A DNA stretch of 9,220 nucleotides from UBA4615 sp044371545 (GCA_044371545.1 JBILTM010000200.1:1-9220); one strand, 5' to 3'; shown: positions 1-5,351, counted from the stretch's first letter. Translations and numbers: made by a program. The notes: generated from the sequence alone by a model not told the origin.

Positions 1-2
1 TG

Positions 3-506
3 CTGGCGCTCGGCTGCTACAGCCCCGGCATCGGCCGGCCGCTCGGCCTCGACCTGCCGGTGTACCCGGTCAAGGGCTACGCGCTGACCGTGCCGATCGA
101 AGACCGCCACCAGGGCGCGCCCGGCATATGCGGCGTCGACGAGAAGTACCTGATCGCGTGGACCCGCCTCGGGCAGCGGATGCGGGTGACCGCCACCGCC
201 GAGTTCAACGGCTTCGACCGCTCGCTGTCGGAGCGCGACCTCGCGCACATGACCAACACGATCCGGCGCCTCTTCCCCGACGGCGGCGCCTACGACAGGG
301 CGAGCCGCTGGGCCGGGCTGCGCCCGATGACGCCCAAGGGCACGCCGATCCTCGGCGCCTCGCCCAAGCGCAACCTGTACCTCGACACCGGGCACGGCCA
401 CATCGGCTGGACGATGTCGATGGGCTCGGGGCGCATCCTCGCGGACATCATCGGCGGCAAGCGGCCCGAGATCGACCTGGCGGGGCTGACGCTGGCGGAC
501 GCCTGA
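3..506 (+). CDS. dadA: D-amino acid dehydrogenase, C-terminal part (5' end outside window)
   Basis: This is the last 167 residues of a FAD-dependent D-amino acid dehydrogenase. The reading frame is open from base 3 and ends at TGA 504-506. The family oxidatively deaminates D-amino acids (for example D-alanine in L-alanine catabolism) to 2-oxo acids and passes electrons to the respiratory chain at the inner membrane. Motifs seen match the DadA C-terminal half: VYPVKGYALT early in the fragment, then FWTGLRPMTP-like WAGLRPMTPKGTPILG, and the FAD-domain closing motif LDTGHGHIGWTMSMGSG near the end. Length and motif order fit the normal C-terminus, so the gene looks intact apart from the window edge. 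A more general FAD-dependent oxidoreductase of the DAO family is the alternative, but the K-G-T-P-I-L-G and G-H-G-x-x-G-W-T motifs favour DadA. A hairpin follows directly. Confidence 0.92.
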   Translation: MALGCYSPGIGRPLGLDLPVYPVKGYALTVPIEDRHQGAPGICGVDEKYLIAWTRLGQRMRVTATAEFNGFDRSLSERDLAHMTNTIRRLFPDGGAYDRASRWAGLRPMTPKGTPILGASPKRNLYLDTGHGHIGWTMSMGSGRILADIIGGKRPEIDLAGLTLADA

Positions 507-507
507 G

Positions 508-528
508 GGCGGGCCCGTCGGGCCCGCC
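508..528 (+). terminator. Possible terminator hairpin after dadA
   Basis: A perfect 9-bp inverted repeat, GGCGGGCCC and GGGCCCGCC, encloses a GTC loop and begins 2 nt after the dadA stop codon. It should form a very stable RNA hairpin. There is no T-tract after it, so it may terminate poorly alone or mainly protect the 3' end. The position right after the stop supports a role at the dadA transcript end. Confidence 0.5.
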
Positions 529-555
529 GACCGCGCGGGCGCACAATGGCGGGAC

Positions 556-562
556 AGGGAGG
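556..562 (+). promoter_or_regulatory. Ribosome binding site of NHL lipoprotein gene
   Basis: AGGGAGG lies 8 nt before ATG 571. It fixes the start that gives a complete lipoprotein signal peptide. A weak -10-like CACAAT sits just upstream at 542-547, but no convincing -35 box is placed with it. Confidence 0.75.
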
Positions 563-570
563 ATCACGCC

Positions 571-2625
571 ATGTCCCGCACGCCCAAGCTGCGGTCGACC
601 GCCTGCGCGGTCGGCCTGCTCGCGCTGCTCGCCGGCTGCGGCAACGACGGCTGCGACTGCGCGCCGCCTCCGTCCCCCGAGCCCTCGCTCGCCGTCGTCG
701 CGGGCCGGCCCGGCGGCCCGGGCCTGCTCGACGGTCCGGGTGCCGAGGCCCGCTTCCACACCCCGACCGGCATCGCGATCGACGCGGCGGGCGCGCTCTA
801 CGTGGCCGACACCGGCAACCTCGCGGTGCGGCGCGTCGCGCCCGACGGCACGGTCTCGACGCTCGCCGGCGGGCCGTATGCGTTCGACGCGGGCGCGGGC
901 ACCGGCACCTTCCTGAAGGTCGACCGCGTCGCCGTCGGCGCGGGCGGCCGGGTGTTCGCGCTGGACACCGACTACGCGCGGCTCTTCGAGATCCTCTCCG
1001 ACGGCTCGGCGCGCCCGCTGTTCGGCGCGCCGGTCCCCCAGCGGATCTGCTCGGCCGGCTCGTGCGCCGTCGGGCGGCTGATCGGGCGCCGCCCCCACGA
1101 CCTCGCGCTCGACGGGGCCGGGCACGTCGTGGTCACCGCGAGCTTCGTGGGCATCGCCGAGACCGACGTCGTCGGCGGCGTGCCGGTCGTGCGTTCGGTC
1201 GAGCGCATCGAGCGCTACGACATCGACAGCGGGGCCTACTCGTTCTGGATCGGCGGCGGCACCGCGTTCGTCGACGGCCCGGTCGCGCAGGCGCAGGTGG
1301 TGCGGCCGCTTGCGATCGGCGCCGATCCCGGCGGCACGCTGCACCTGTCCGACGCGTTCGCGGTGCGGCGCATCGAGCGCACGGCCGACCTGGTCACGGT
1401 CGCCGGGACGCTCGAGGCCGGCAGCGTCGACGGCACGGGCGCCGCGGCGCGGTTCCGGGCCGCGCGCGCGATCGCCGCCGGCGGCACCGGCGACGCGCTG
1501 GTGATGCAGGACGACGGCGCGCTGCGCCGGGTCACGCCCGCGGGCGTCGCGAGCACCGTCGCGGGGGCGCCGGGCACGCCCGCGGCCGGCCTGCTCGCCG
1601 GCGTGCACGGGCTGGCCGTCGCGGCGTCGGGCACCGTCTTCGTCGCGGACCGGGACGCACACCGCCTTTCGCGGCTCGATCCGGACGGCACGCTCGCCGG
1701 CATCGCCGGGTCCGCGGTGGTGGTCGAGACCGGGCGCGTCGACGCCCCGGGCGCGGCGGCGCGGTTCAACGGCCCGAGCGGCGTCGCGGTGGATCCGTCG
1801 GGCACGGTCTACGTGGCCGATACCGACAACCACGTGATCCGCCGCATCGCACCCGACGGCTCGGTCTCGACGCTGGCCGGCGCGGCGGCCGACCAGGGGA
1901 GCGTCGACGGCGTCGGCGTCGAGGCGCGGTTCACCCGGCCGCGGGCGATCGCGGTCGACGCGGCGGGCACGCTGTACGTCGTCGACGCGACGCCGTGCGC
2001 GCTGCGCGTGGTGACGCCGGCCGGCGTGGTGAGCACCCAGCGGCGCGCCGACGGCGGGTGCTTCGCCGACGACGCACCCGCGCAGTCGCTCACGGCGCAG
2101 GCCGTCGCCACCGGCGCGGACGGCTCGGTCTACGTCGCGTACTTCCAGCGTATCGGGCGGCGCGACACACGGGGGCGCTGGTCCCTGGTCGCCCAGCCCG
2201 GCTACCTCGAGCACCTCGCGGCGGGCCGCAACGGGACGCTCTACGCCGCGAGCGTCTCCGGCGGCGTCGTCCTGCGGATCGGCCCGGGCGGCGGCGTCTC
2301 CGAGCTGGCCGGCACGCCGGTGAGCGGCCAGGCGCCTCCGGCCGACGGCGTCGGCGCCGCTGCGCGCTTCGCGTCGATCGGCGGCCTCGCGCTCGACGCG
2401 CAGGACCGCGTGCTGGTGTCCGATGCGAACCGCCTGCGCCGGATCGATCCCGGCGGCGCCGTGACCACCGTGCTCGGTCGGGCGAACGCGGTCGGCGTGC
2501 GGCCCGGGCCGGCCGCGGGCGCCTCGCTGCATCGCCCCGCGGGGCTCGCGGTGGCCGCCGACGGAGCGGTGTACGGCGCCGACGCGGCCGAGCATCTCGT
2601 ATTCCGCGCGGTGCTGCCGCCCTGA
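571..2625 (+). CDS. NHL-repeat beta-propeller lipoprotein of unknown function
   Basis: This encodes 684 residues. The N-terminus is a lipoprotein signal peptide: basic start, hydrophobic stretch around 11-20, and lipobox L-L-A-G-C with the lipidated Cys at 23. A short Cys/Pro-rich linker follows (24-40). The rest is NHL-type repeats with the recurrent pattern 'P-x-G-(I/V)-A-(I/V)-D-x-x-G-x-(L/V)-Y-V-A-D-T-x-N-x-x-(I/V)-R-R-(I/V)-x-P-D-G-x-V-S-T-L-A-G'. Clearest blades are near residues 61-100, 175-215, 244-280, 295-332, 345-380, 398-437, 452-490, 505-545, 550-582, 599-637 and 652-682. Blades at 61-100 and 398-437 are much more alike than the others, which suggests two propellers. NHL propellers usually act as binding scaffolds; here no enzyme motif or ligand is visible. 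The protein is probably anchored to the periplasmic or outer face of a membrane. Start choice rests on the ribosome binding site and lipobox. It is probably monocistronic. Confidence 0.9.
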   Translation: MSRTPKLRSTACAVGLLALLAGCGNDGCDCAPPPSPEPSLAVVAGRPGGPGLLDGPGAEARFHTPTGIAIDAAGALYVADTGNLAVRRVAPDGTVSTLAGGPYAFDAGAGTGTFLKVDRVAVGAGGRVFALDTDYARLFEILSDGSARPLFGAPVPQRICSAGSCAVGRLIGRRPHDLALDGAGHVVVTASFVGIAETDVVGGVPVVRSVERIERYDIDSGAYSFWIGGGTAFVDGPVAQAQVVRPLAIGADPGGTLHLSDAFAVRRIERTADLVTVAGTLEAGSVDGTGAAARFRAARAIAAGGTGDALVMQDDGALRRVTPAGVASTVAGAPGTPAAGLLAGVHGLAVAASGTVFVADRDAHRLSRLDPDGTLAGIAGSAVVVETGRVDAPGAAARFNGPSGVAVDPSGTVYVADTDNHVIRRIAPDGSVSTLAGAAADQGSVDGVGVEARFTRPRAIAVDAAGTLYVVDATPCALRVVTPAGVVSTQRRADGGCFADDAPAQSLTAQAVATGADGSVYVAYFQRIGRRDTRGRWSLVAQPGYLEHLAAGRNGTLYAASVSGGVVLRIGPGGGVSELAGTPVSGQAPPADGVGAAARFASIGGLALDAQDRVLVSDANRLRRIDPGGAVTTVLGRANAVGVRPGPAAGASLHRPAGLAVAADGAVYGADAAEHLVFRAVLPP

Positions 2626-2635
2626 TCGCCCTCGA

Positions 2636-2649
2636 CCCGCGCGCGCGGG
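2636..2649 (+). terminator. Possible hairpin after NHL lipoprotein gene
   Basis: A 14-bp perfect palindrome CCCGCGCGCGCGGG lies 10 nt after the NHL gene stop. It could fold as a 5-bp stem with a GCGC loop. There is no T-tract, and alternating CG runs are easy to find in DNA of this composition, so the terminator call is weak. Confidence 0.3.
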
Positions 2650-2707
2650 CCTCGATGCGGGTCGCCGATCGGTCAGAATCGCGGGGACCCATTCGAAGGA
2701 CGCGACG

Positions 2708-3037
2708 ATGAAGATGAGCGGCATCCCCTTCGGCACCACCGACTGGTCCGGCGTCGAGCGCACCGAGCACCCGGGCGAGACCGGCGTCGCGCACTGGCGC
2801 ACGCGGCACTTCGGCGAGATCCGCGTGCGCATGGTCGAGTACTCGCCGGGCTACCTCGCCGACCACTGGTGCGAGAAGGGCCACGTGCTGCTGTGCCTCG
2901 CGGGCGAGCTGCACACCGAGCTCGCCGACGGGCGCACCTTCGTGCTGACGCCGGGCACGAGCTACCAGGTCGCGGACGGCGCGGAGCCGCACCGGTCGTC
3001 GACCGAGGTGGGGGCGACGCTGTTCATCGTCGATTGA
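2708..3037 (+). CDS. Small cupin-fold protein with DHWC motif
   Basis: This encodes 109 residues with no signal peptide, so it is a cytosolic single-domain cupin. Features seen: an N-terminal region with I-P-F-G-T-T-D-W (6-13), then E-Y-S-P-G-Y-L-A-D-H-W-C (44-55), K-G-H-V-L-L-C-L-A-G-E-L (58-69) and a second strand set ending in P-G-T-S-Y-Q-V-A-D with E-P-H-R-S (93-97). H53, C55, H59 and H95 are candidate metal or active-site residues. It resembles the small protein family annotated as 'DHCW motif cupin fold protein', whose reaction I do not know. The start at ATG 2708 has AAGGA (2696-2700) 7 nt upstream. A second Met at codon 3 is possible but less well spaced. A weak -10-like CAGAAT is at 2674-2679. 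It is followed directly by the first palindrome/promoter unit, so the acyltransferase downstream probably has its own transcript. Confidence 0.9.
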   Translation: MKMSGIPFGTTDWSGVERTEHPGETGVAHWRTRHFGEIRVRMVEYSPGYLADHWCEKGHVLLCLAGELHTELADGRTFVLTPGTSYQVADGAEPHRSSTEVGATLFIVD

Positions 3038-3045
3038 GCGGCGCG

Positions 3046-3071
3046 GGGGACGTTGCCGCGGAGACGTCCTC
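3046..3071. repeat. CCGCGG-centred palindrome, copy a (imperfect)
   Basis: Twenty of 26 positions are self-complementary around the centre CCGCGG at 3056-3061, with outer arms GACGT and ACGTC. It starts 8 nt after the first cupin gene and ends 17 nt before the -35 box of the truncated unit. Two further copies occur at 4791-4816 and about 5160-5185. It may be an operator for a dimeric regulator or the end of a repeated element. Confidence 0.65.
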
Positions 3072-3087
3072 GCGGCCGTCCGGCCGA

Positions 3088-3116
3088 TTGGCGCCGGCCG
3101 ACCCGGCCGGTATCCT
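3088..3116 (+). promoter_or_regulatory. Sigma-70-type promoter, predicted leaderless (truncated unit)
   Basis: TTGGCG at 3088-3093, a spacer of exactly 17 nt, and TATCCT at 3111-3116. The ATG of the small downstream frame begins at 3123, six nt below the -10 box, so transcription should start at or next to the ATG. There is no ribosome binding site. The same arrangement, with nearly the same bases, precedes the full-length gene at 4880. This is the only promoter-like sequence close to the acyltransferase gene. Confidence 0.7.
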
Positions 3117-3122
3117 CGTCGC

Positions 3123-3209
3123 ATGCACTCGTTCGCCGTCGCGCTGCTCGAGACGCTGCGGTCCGCCCGCGCGTCGCCGGAGCGCGCGCGGGTGCGGCAC
3201 CACCCGTGA
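3123..3209 (+). pseudogene. Truncated copy of the 90-residue coiled-coil gene; possible leader peptide of the acyltransferase
   Basis: A 28-codon frame starts with M-H-S-F-A-V-A-L-L-E and continues to P-E-R-A-R. About 16 of the first 23 residues equal those of the protein at 4880-5152 (M-G-S-F-N-V-A-L-L-E ... P-E-R-A-R). After codon 23 similarity stops: the coiled coil and membrane segment are missing and the frame ends at TGA 3207-3209. That TGA overlaps the acyltransferase GTG (3206-3208) as GTGA. By origin it is a gene remnant. By position it may still be translated from the leaderless promoter and couple translation into the acyltransferase, which has no good ribosome binding site of its own. 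Similarity and overlap are seen; the coupling is inferred. Confidence 0.7.
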
Positions 3210-4387
3210 CGGGCGACGCGGCTCCGGCCGCGACGCGCCGATTCTTCCTCGACTGGCTGCGAATCGCGGCATTCGCGCTGCTCGTGCCCTATCACGTCGG
3301 CATGTACTACGTGACCTGGGACTGGCACGTGAAGAGCCCCTTCGCGGGCCCCGCGATCGAGCCGCTGATGCGGATCGCGAACCCGTGGCGCATGCCGCTG
3401 CTGTTCTTCGTCTCCGGCGCAGTCACCGCCTTCATGCTCGCGCGGGCCGGCGCCACCGGCGCGCTGCTGCGCGAGCGTGCGGGCCGCCTGCTGCGGCCGC
3501 TGCTGTTCGGCATGCTGGTCGTCGTGCCGCCGCAGACCTTCTTCGAGGTCCGGCAGAAGCACGGCTACGAGGGCGGCTTCGCATCGTTCATGCGACTGTA
3601 CCTGGGCGGCGCCGACGGGTTCTGCGGGCCGAGCGGATGCATCGCGATGCCGACCTGGAACCACCTGTGGTTCCTGCCGTACCTGATGACCTACACCGCG
3701 GTGCTGTGGCTCGTGCTGCGGCGGTGGCCGGACGCGCTCGACGCGGCCGCGGACGCGGCGTCGCGACGCATGCGTGGCGCGGCCCTGCTGGGCGTGCCGA
3801 TCGTCGCGTTCGCGGCCGAGCGATGGGCGGTGCGGGACGCTTTCCCGATCACGCATGCGCTGCTCGGCGACTGGCACGCGCACGCGATCTACGGCAGCGT
3901 GTTCGTCCTCGGCGCGATGTCGGCGCGTGCCGACCGATGGGAACGCTTCGAGTCGCTGCGCTGGCCCGCGCTCGGCGCGACCGTGCTCGGCTGGCTCGCG
4001 CTGGTCTGCGGCACCCCGGATGCGGTGCGCACGATCGGCGCGGCCTCGATGCAGTGGGGCGGCGTCGTCGCGGCGGTCGGGTTCGCGTACCGCCACTGGA
4101 ATCGCGACGGCCGCTGGCGGGCGGCGCTGACCGAGGCGGTGTTCCCGCTCTACCTGCTGCACCAGACGGTGATCATCGTGGTCGCCATGGGGCTGGCCCG
4201 CTGGCGGCCGTCACCCGCGCTCGAGGCGCCGCTGCTGGCCCTCGCGGCGTTCGGCGTGCCGGCGCTCGTCTACCTGCTGGTGCGGCGGATCGGGCCGCTG
4301 CGCCCGTGGTTCGGCCTCGCGCGCGTCGCGGCCGCGACGCCGCCGCCGGGCGCAGCGCGCGCCCGAGGGTCTCAGGCGAGCGCGTAG
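3206..4387 (+). CDS. Acyltransferase-3 family integral membrane protein (OpgC/MdoC-like)
   Basis: This encodes 393 residues from GTG 3206. The family comprises polytopic inner-membrane proteins that move acyl groups (acetyl, succinyl) onto extracytoplasmic sugars such as O-antigen, peptidoglycan or periplasmic glucans; the substrate here is unknown. Diagnostic features: F-F-L-D-W-L-R-I opening the first helix with the likely catalytic His at residue 30 (V-P-Y-H-V-G-M-Y-Y); N-P-W-R-M-P-L-L-F-F-V-S-G in the second helix; the Arg-rich L-L-R-E-R-A-G-R-L-L-R-P loop; N-H-L-W-F-L-P-Y in mid-protein; and F-P-L-Y-L-L-H-Q-T near the C-terminus. About ten hydrophobic segments are visible. The first in-frame ATG lies after His30, and a TTG at 3053 would add an Arg-rich tail read through the palindrome and promoter, so GTG 3206 is preferred. 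The start overlaps the stop of the truncated leader frame. The 3' end overlaps the opposing cupin gene by 16 nt. Confidence 0.88.
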   Translation: MTGDAAPAATRRFFLDWLRIAAFALLVPYHVGMYYVTWDWHVKSPFAGPAIEPLMRIANPWRMPLLFFVSGAVTAFMLARAGATGALLRERAGRLLRPLLFGMLVVVPPQTFFEVRQKHGYEGGFASFMRLYLGGADGFCGPSGCIAMPTWNHLWFLPYLMTYTAVLWLVLRRWPDALDAAADAASRRMRGAALLGVPIVAFAAERWAVRDAFPITHALLGDWHAHAIYGSVFVLGAMSARADRWERFESLRWPALGATVLGWLALVCGTPDAVRTIGAASMQWGGVVAAVGFAYRHWNRDGRWRAALTEAVFPLYLLHQTVIIVVAMGLARWRPSPALEAPLLALAAFGVPALVYLLVRRIGPLRPWFGLARVAAATPPPGAARARGSQASA

Positions 4388-4722
4388 CCGGCCTCGCCCG
4401 GACATACCACCGAGACGAACACCAGCGGCACCTCGCCTGTGGCGAGCACGCCGTGCACTGCGCCGACCGGCGCGACCGCGATGTCGCCGGGCCCCAGCGT
4501 CCGCGTGGACCCCCCGACGTCGAGCTGGTACTCGCCGGTGCCGGAGAGCACGGTCCAGGTGTCCTGCCCCTGCGGATGCACGTGGGCCGCGATCCGTTGC
4601 CCACGCCTCACCGTCCACGCGACGACCGTCGCATCGGGCGTCTGCACCACGACCGAGCGGATCGGCTCGCCGTCGGCAGGCTGCAGGTGGTCGGCGACAC
4701 GGAAGACGCGCTCGGTGCCCAT
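4372..4722 (-). CDS. Small cupin domain protein, sigma-54-driven
   Basis: This encodes 116 residues, a single conserved-barrel cupin without signal peptide. Motif 1 is seen as G41 ... H47-V-H49 followed by P-Q-G-Q-D-T-W-T-V-L-S-G; the usual metal-ligand Glu is replaced by Gln or Asp (53/54). Motif 2 is G80-D ... P85-V-G87-A-V-H90. His47, His49 and His90 are likely metal ligands. The reaction is unknown; related small cupins serve as dioxygenases, isomerases or sensory domains. It shows no special similarity to the cupin at 2708. The ATG at 4722 has GGAG (4734-4731) 8 nt upstream, and a sigma-54 promoter lies a further 22 nt upstream. The gene converges on the acyltransferase, with the two 3' ends overlapping by 16 nt, and is divergent from the coiled-coil gene. 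Confidence 0.87.
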   Translation of the reverse strand: MGTERVFRVADHLQPADGEPIRSVVVQTPDATVVAWTVRRGQRIAAHVHPQGQDTWTVLSGTGEYQLDVGGSTRTLGPGDIAVAPVGAVHGVLATGEVPLVFVSVVCPGEAGYALA

Positions 4723-4730
4723 CGGCGATG

Positions 4731-4734
4731 CTCC
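4731..4734 (-). promoter_or_regulatory. Ribosome binding site of second cupin
   Basis: GGAG on the minus strand, 8 nt before ATG 4722 and about 11 nt into the transcript predicted from the sigma-54 promoter. It decides the start: longer in-frame extension would read through the promoter and palindrome. Confidence 0.7.
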
Positions 4735-4755
4735 GTGGAGGAAACCCGCCGGTTT

Positions 4756-4771
4756 TGCAATTCGCGTGCCA
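4756..4771 (-). promoter_or_regulatory. Sigma-54 (RpoN) promoter for the second cupin
   Basis: On the minus strand TGGCAC, 5 nt (GCGAA), TTGCA runs from 4771 down to 4756. The invariant GG and GC pairs are separated by exactly 10 nt. This fits the RpoN consensus TGGCACG-N4-TTGCW at every defined base. A start site about 12 nt downstream (near 4745) leaves a leader of about 23 nt holding the GGAG site. Expression would need an enhancer-binding activator; none is encoded in the window. Confidence 0.8.
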
Positions 4772-4790
4772 CCTTCGCCGGCCGCGAAGG
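4772..4790. repeat. Inverted repeat next to the sigma-54 promoter
   Basis: CCTTCGC and GCGAAGG, perfect 7-bp arms with a 5-nt CGGCC centre, lie directly against the -24 end of the sigma-54 promoter. It could be an operator that blocks RNA polymerase or a DNA/RNA hairpin. It is short and the composition is GC-rich. Confidence 0.45.
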
Positions 4791-4816
4791 CGCGACGTTT
4801 CCGCGGAACCGTCGCG
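4791..4816. repeat. CCGCGG-centred palindrome, copy b (near-perfect 26 bp)
   Basis: Twenty-four of 26 bases are self-complementary around CCGCGG (4801-4806), with outer arms CGCGACG and CGTCGCG. It lies between the divergent second cupin and coiled-coil genes, ending 29 nt before the -35 box of the latter, against 17 nt in copy a. The 12-nt difference is close to one helical turn. Confidence 0.75.
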
Positions 4817-4844
4817 CCCCCTTCGGTCTCGGCCTTCCGGCCGA

Positions 4845-4873
4845 TTGGCATCGCTCGACCCGGTCGGTATCCT
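4845..4873 (+). promoter_or_regulatory. Sigma-70-type promoter, predicted leaderless (intact unit)
   Basis: TTGGCA at 4845-4850, 17 nt, TATCCT at 4868-4873, then CGTCGC and the ATG at 4880. The predicted start site coincides with the A of the ATG, so the mRNA should lack a leader. No ribosome binding site is present, in contrast to the other complete plus-strand genes starting at 571, 2708 and 5365. Confidence 0.75.
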
Positions 4874-4879
4874 CGTCGC

Positions 4880-5152
4880 ATGGGCTCGTTCAACGTCGCG
4901 CTGCTCGAAGCGCTGCTGTCGGCCGGCGTGGCGCCGGAGCGGGCGCGCGCGGTCGTCGACCTGTTCGACCGGTCGATCGACGAGCGCTGCGCGTTGCACG
5001 CGCAGGTGCTCGCGACGAAACGCGACGTCGCCGAGCTGGAGACCCGGCTGTCCCGCGAGATTGCGTCCAGCAAGGTCGAACTCGTCAAGTGGGTCGTCGG
5101 CGCGCTGAGCGCGCAGACCGCGCTGCTGCTCGGGGCCGCGAAGCTGTTCTGA
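4880..5152 (+). CDS. 90-residue coiled-coil protein with C-terminal membrane helix (DUF1640-like)
   Basis: Layout seen: an amphipathic N-terminal region with A-L-L-E-A-L-L-S-A-G-V-A-P-E-R-A-R (7-23), a charged helix with L-A-T-K-R-D-V-A-E-L-E-T-R-L-S-R-E-I (44-61) that reads as a coiled coil, and a hydrophobic segment from W71 to L89 that should cross the membrane. The 'A-T-K-R-D-x-x-x-L-E' helix followed by a short membrane anchor is typical of small DUF1640/CCDC90-like proteins, which tend to oligomerise; no defined function is known to me. No catalytic motif is seen. ATG 4880 is chosen because the promoter ends 6 nt before it and the truncated copy starts at the matching position; the frame is open upstream but that stretch is antisense cupin and promoter. 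Palindromes stand on both sides. Confidence 0.8.
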   Translation: MGSFNVALLEALLSAGVAPERARAVVDLFDRSIDERCALHAQVLATKRDVAELETRLSREIASSKVELVKWVVGALSAQTALLLGAAKLF

Positions 5153-5159
5153 CCCAGAC

Positions 5160-5185
5160 CGCGGCGTTTCCGCGGAAACGTCGGG
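5160..5185. repeat. CCGCGG-centred palindrome, copy c (perfect 16-bp core)
   Basis: CGTTTCCGCGGAAACG at 5165-5180 is a perfect palindrome, with further partial pairing to about 5160 and 5185. It begins 8 nt after the coiled-coil gene stop and lies about 180 nt before the next gene. It could serve as a weak terminator hairpin (6-bp stem, CGCG loop), an operator, or the right end of a cassette that starts with copy b. Confidence 0.7.
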
Positions 5186-5351
5186 CTCTGCTCTGCCGGC
5201 CGGCGCCGGCGTGTCCTCGTGGACGCGCCCTCCATCGCTCGCATCGCGCCGCGCGGTCGTCGATCCGCGACCGGCCCGCGGTGGTCCGTCGCACGGCGCT
5301 CGCCGGGCACCGACGCACCGCACACGCTGGAGGCTCGTATCCACGTTCGAC

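Noticed and set aside
546..2711. Plus-strand frame of about 721 codons overlapping the NHL gene in another frame
   Set aside because: It has low-complexity Arg/Gly/Ala composition. The alternative frame has a ribosome binding site, lipobox and clear NHL repeats.
448..2832. Long minus-strand frame of about 794 codons across the NHL gene
   Set aside because: It is an antisense shadow of the NHL lipoprotein, Arg/Ala/Asp-rich without recognisable domains, as expected in very GC-rich DNA.
3053..3205. TTG at 3053 as an upstream start of the acyltransferase
   Set aside because: It would add 51 Arg-rich residues read through the palindrome and promoter. The GTG at 3206 gives the usual family N-terminus.
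2090..4162. Minus-strand frame of about 690 codons opposite the first cupin and the acyltransferase
   Set aside because: Composition is Arg/Ala-rich without domains, and it lies antisense to two well-supported genes.
5160..5185. Palindrome c as a strong intrinsic terminator for the coiled-coil gene
   Set aside because: The stem is only about 6 bp with a CGCG loop and no T-tract follows. Because similar palindromes lie upstream of promoters, terminator function is not the best explanation.
3046..5185. CRISPR array
   Set aside because: The three palindromes are irregularly spaced (about 1.7 kb and 0.4 kb) and lie between genes, and there is no spacer series.
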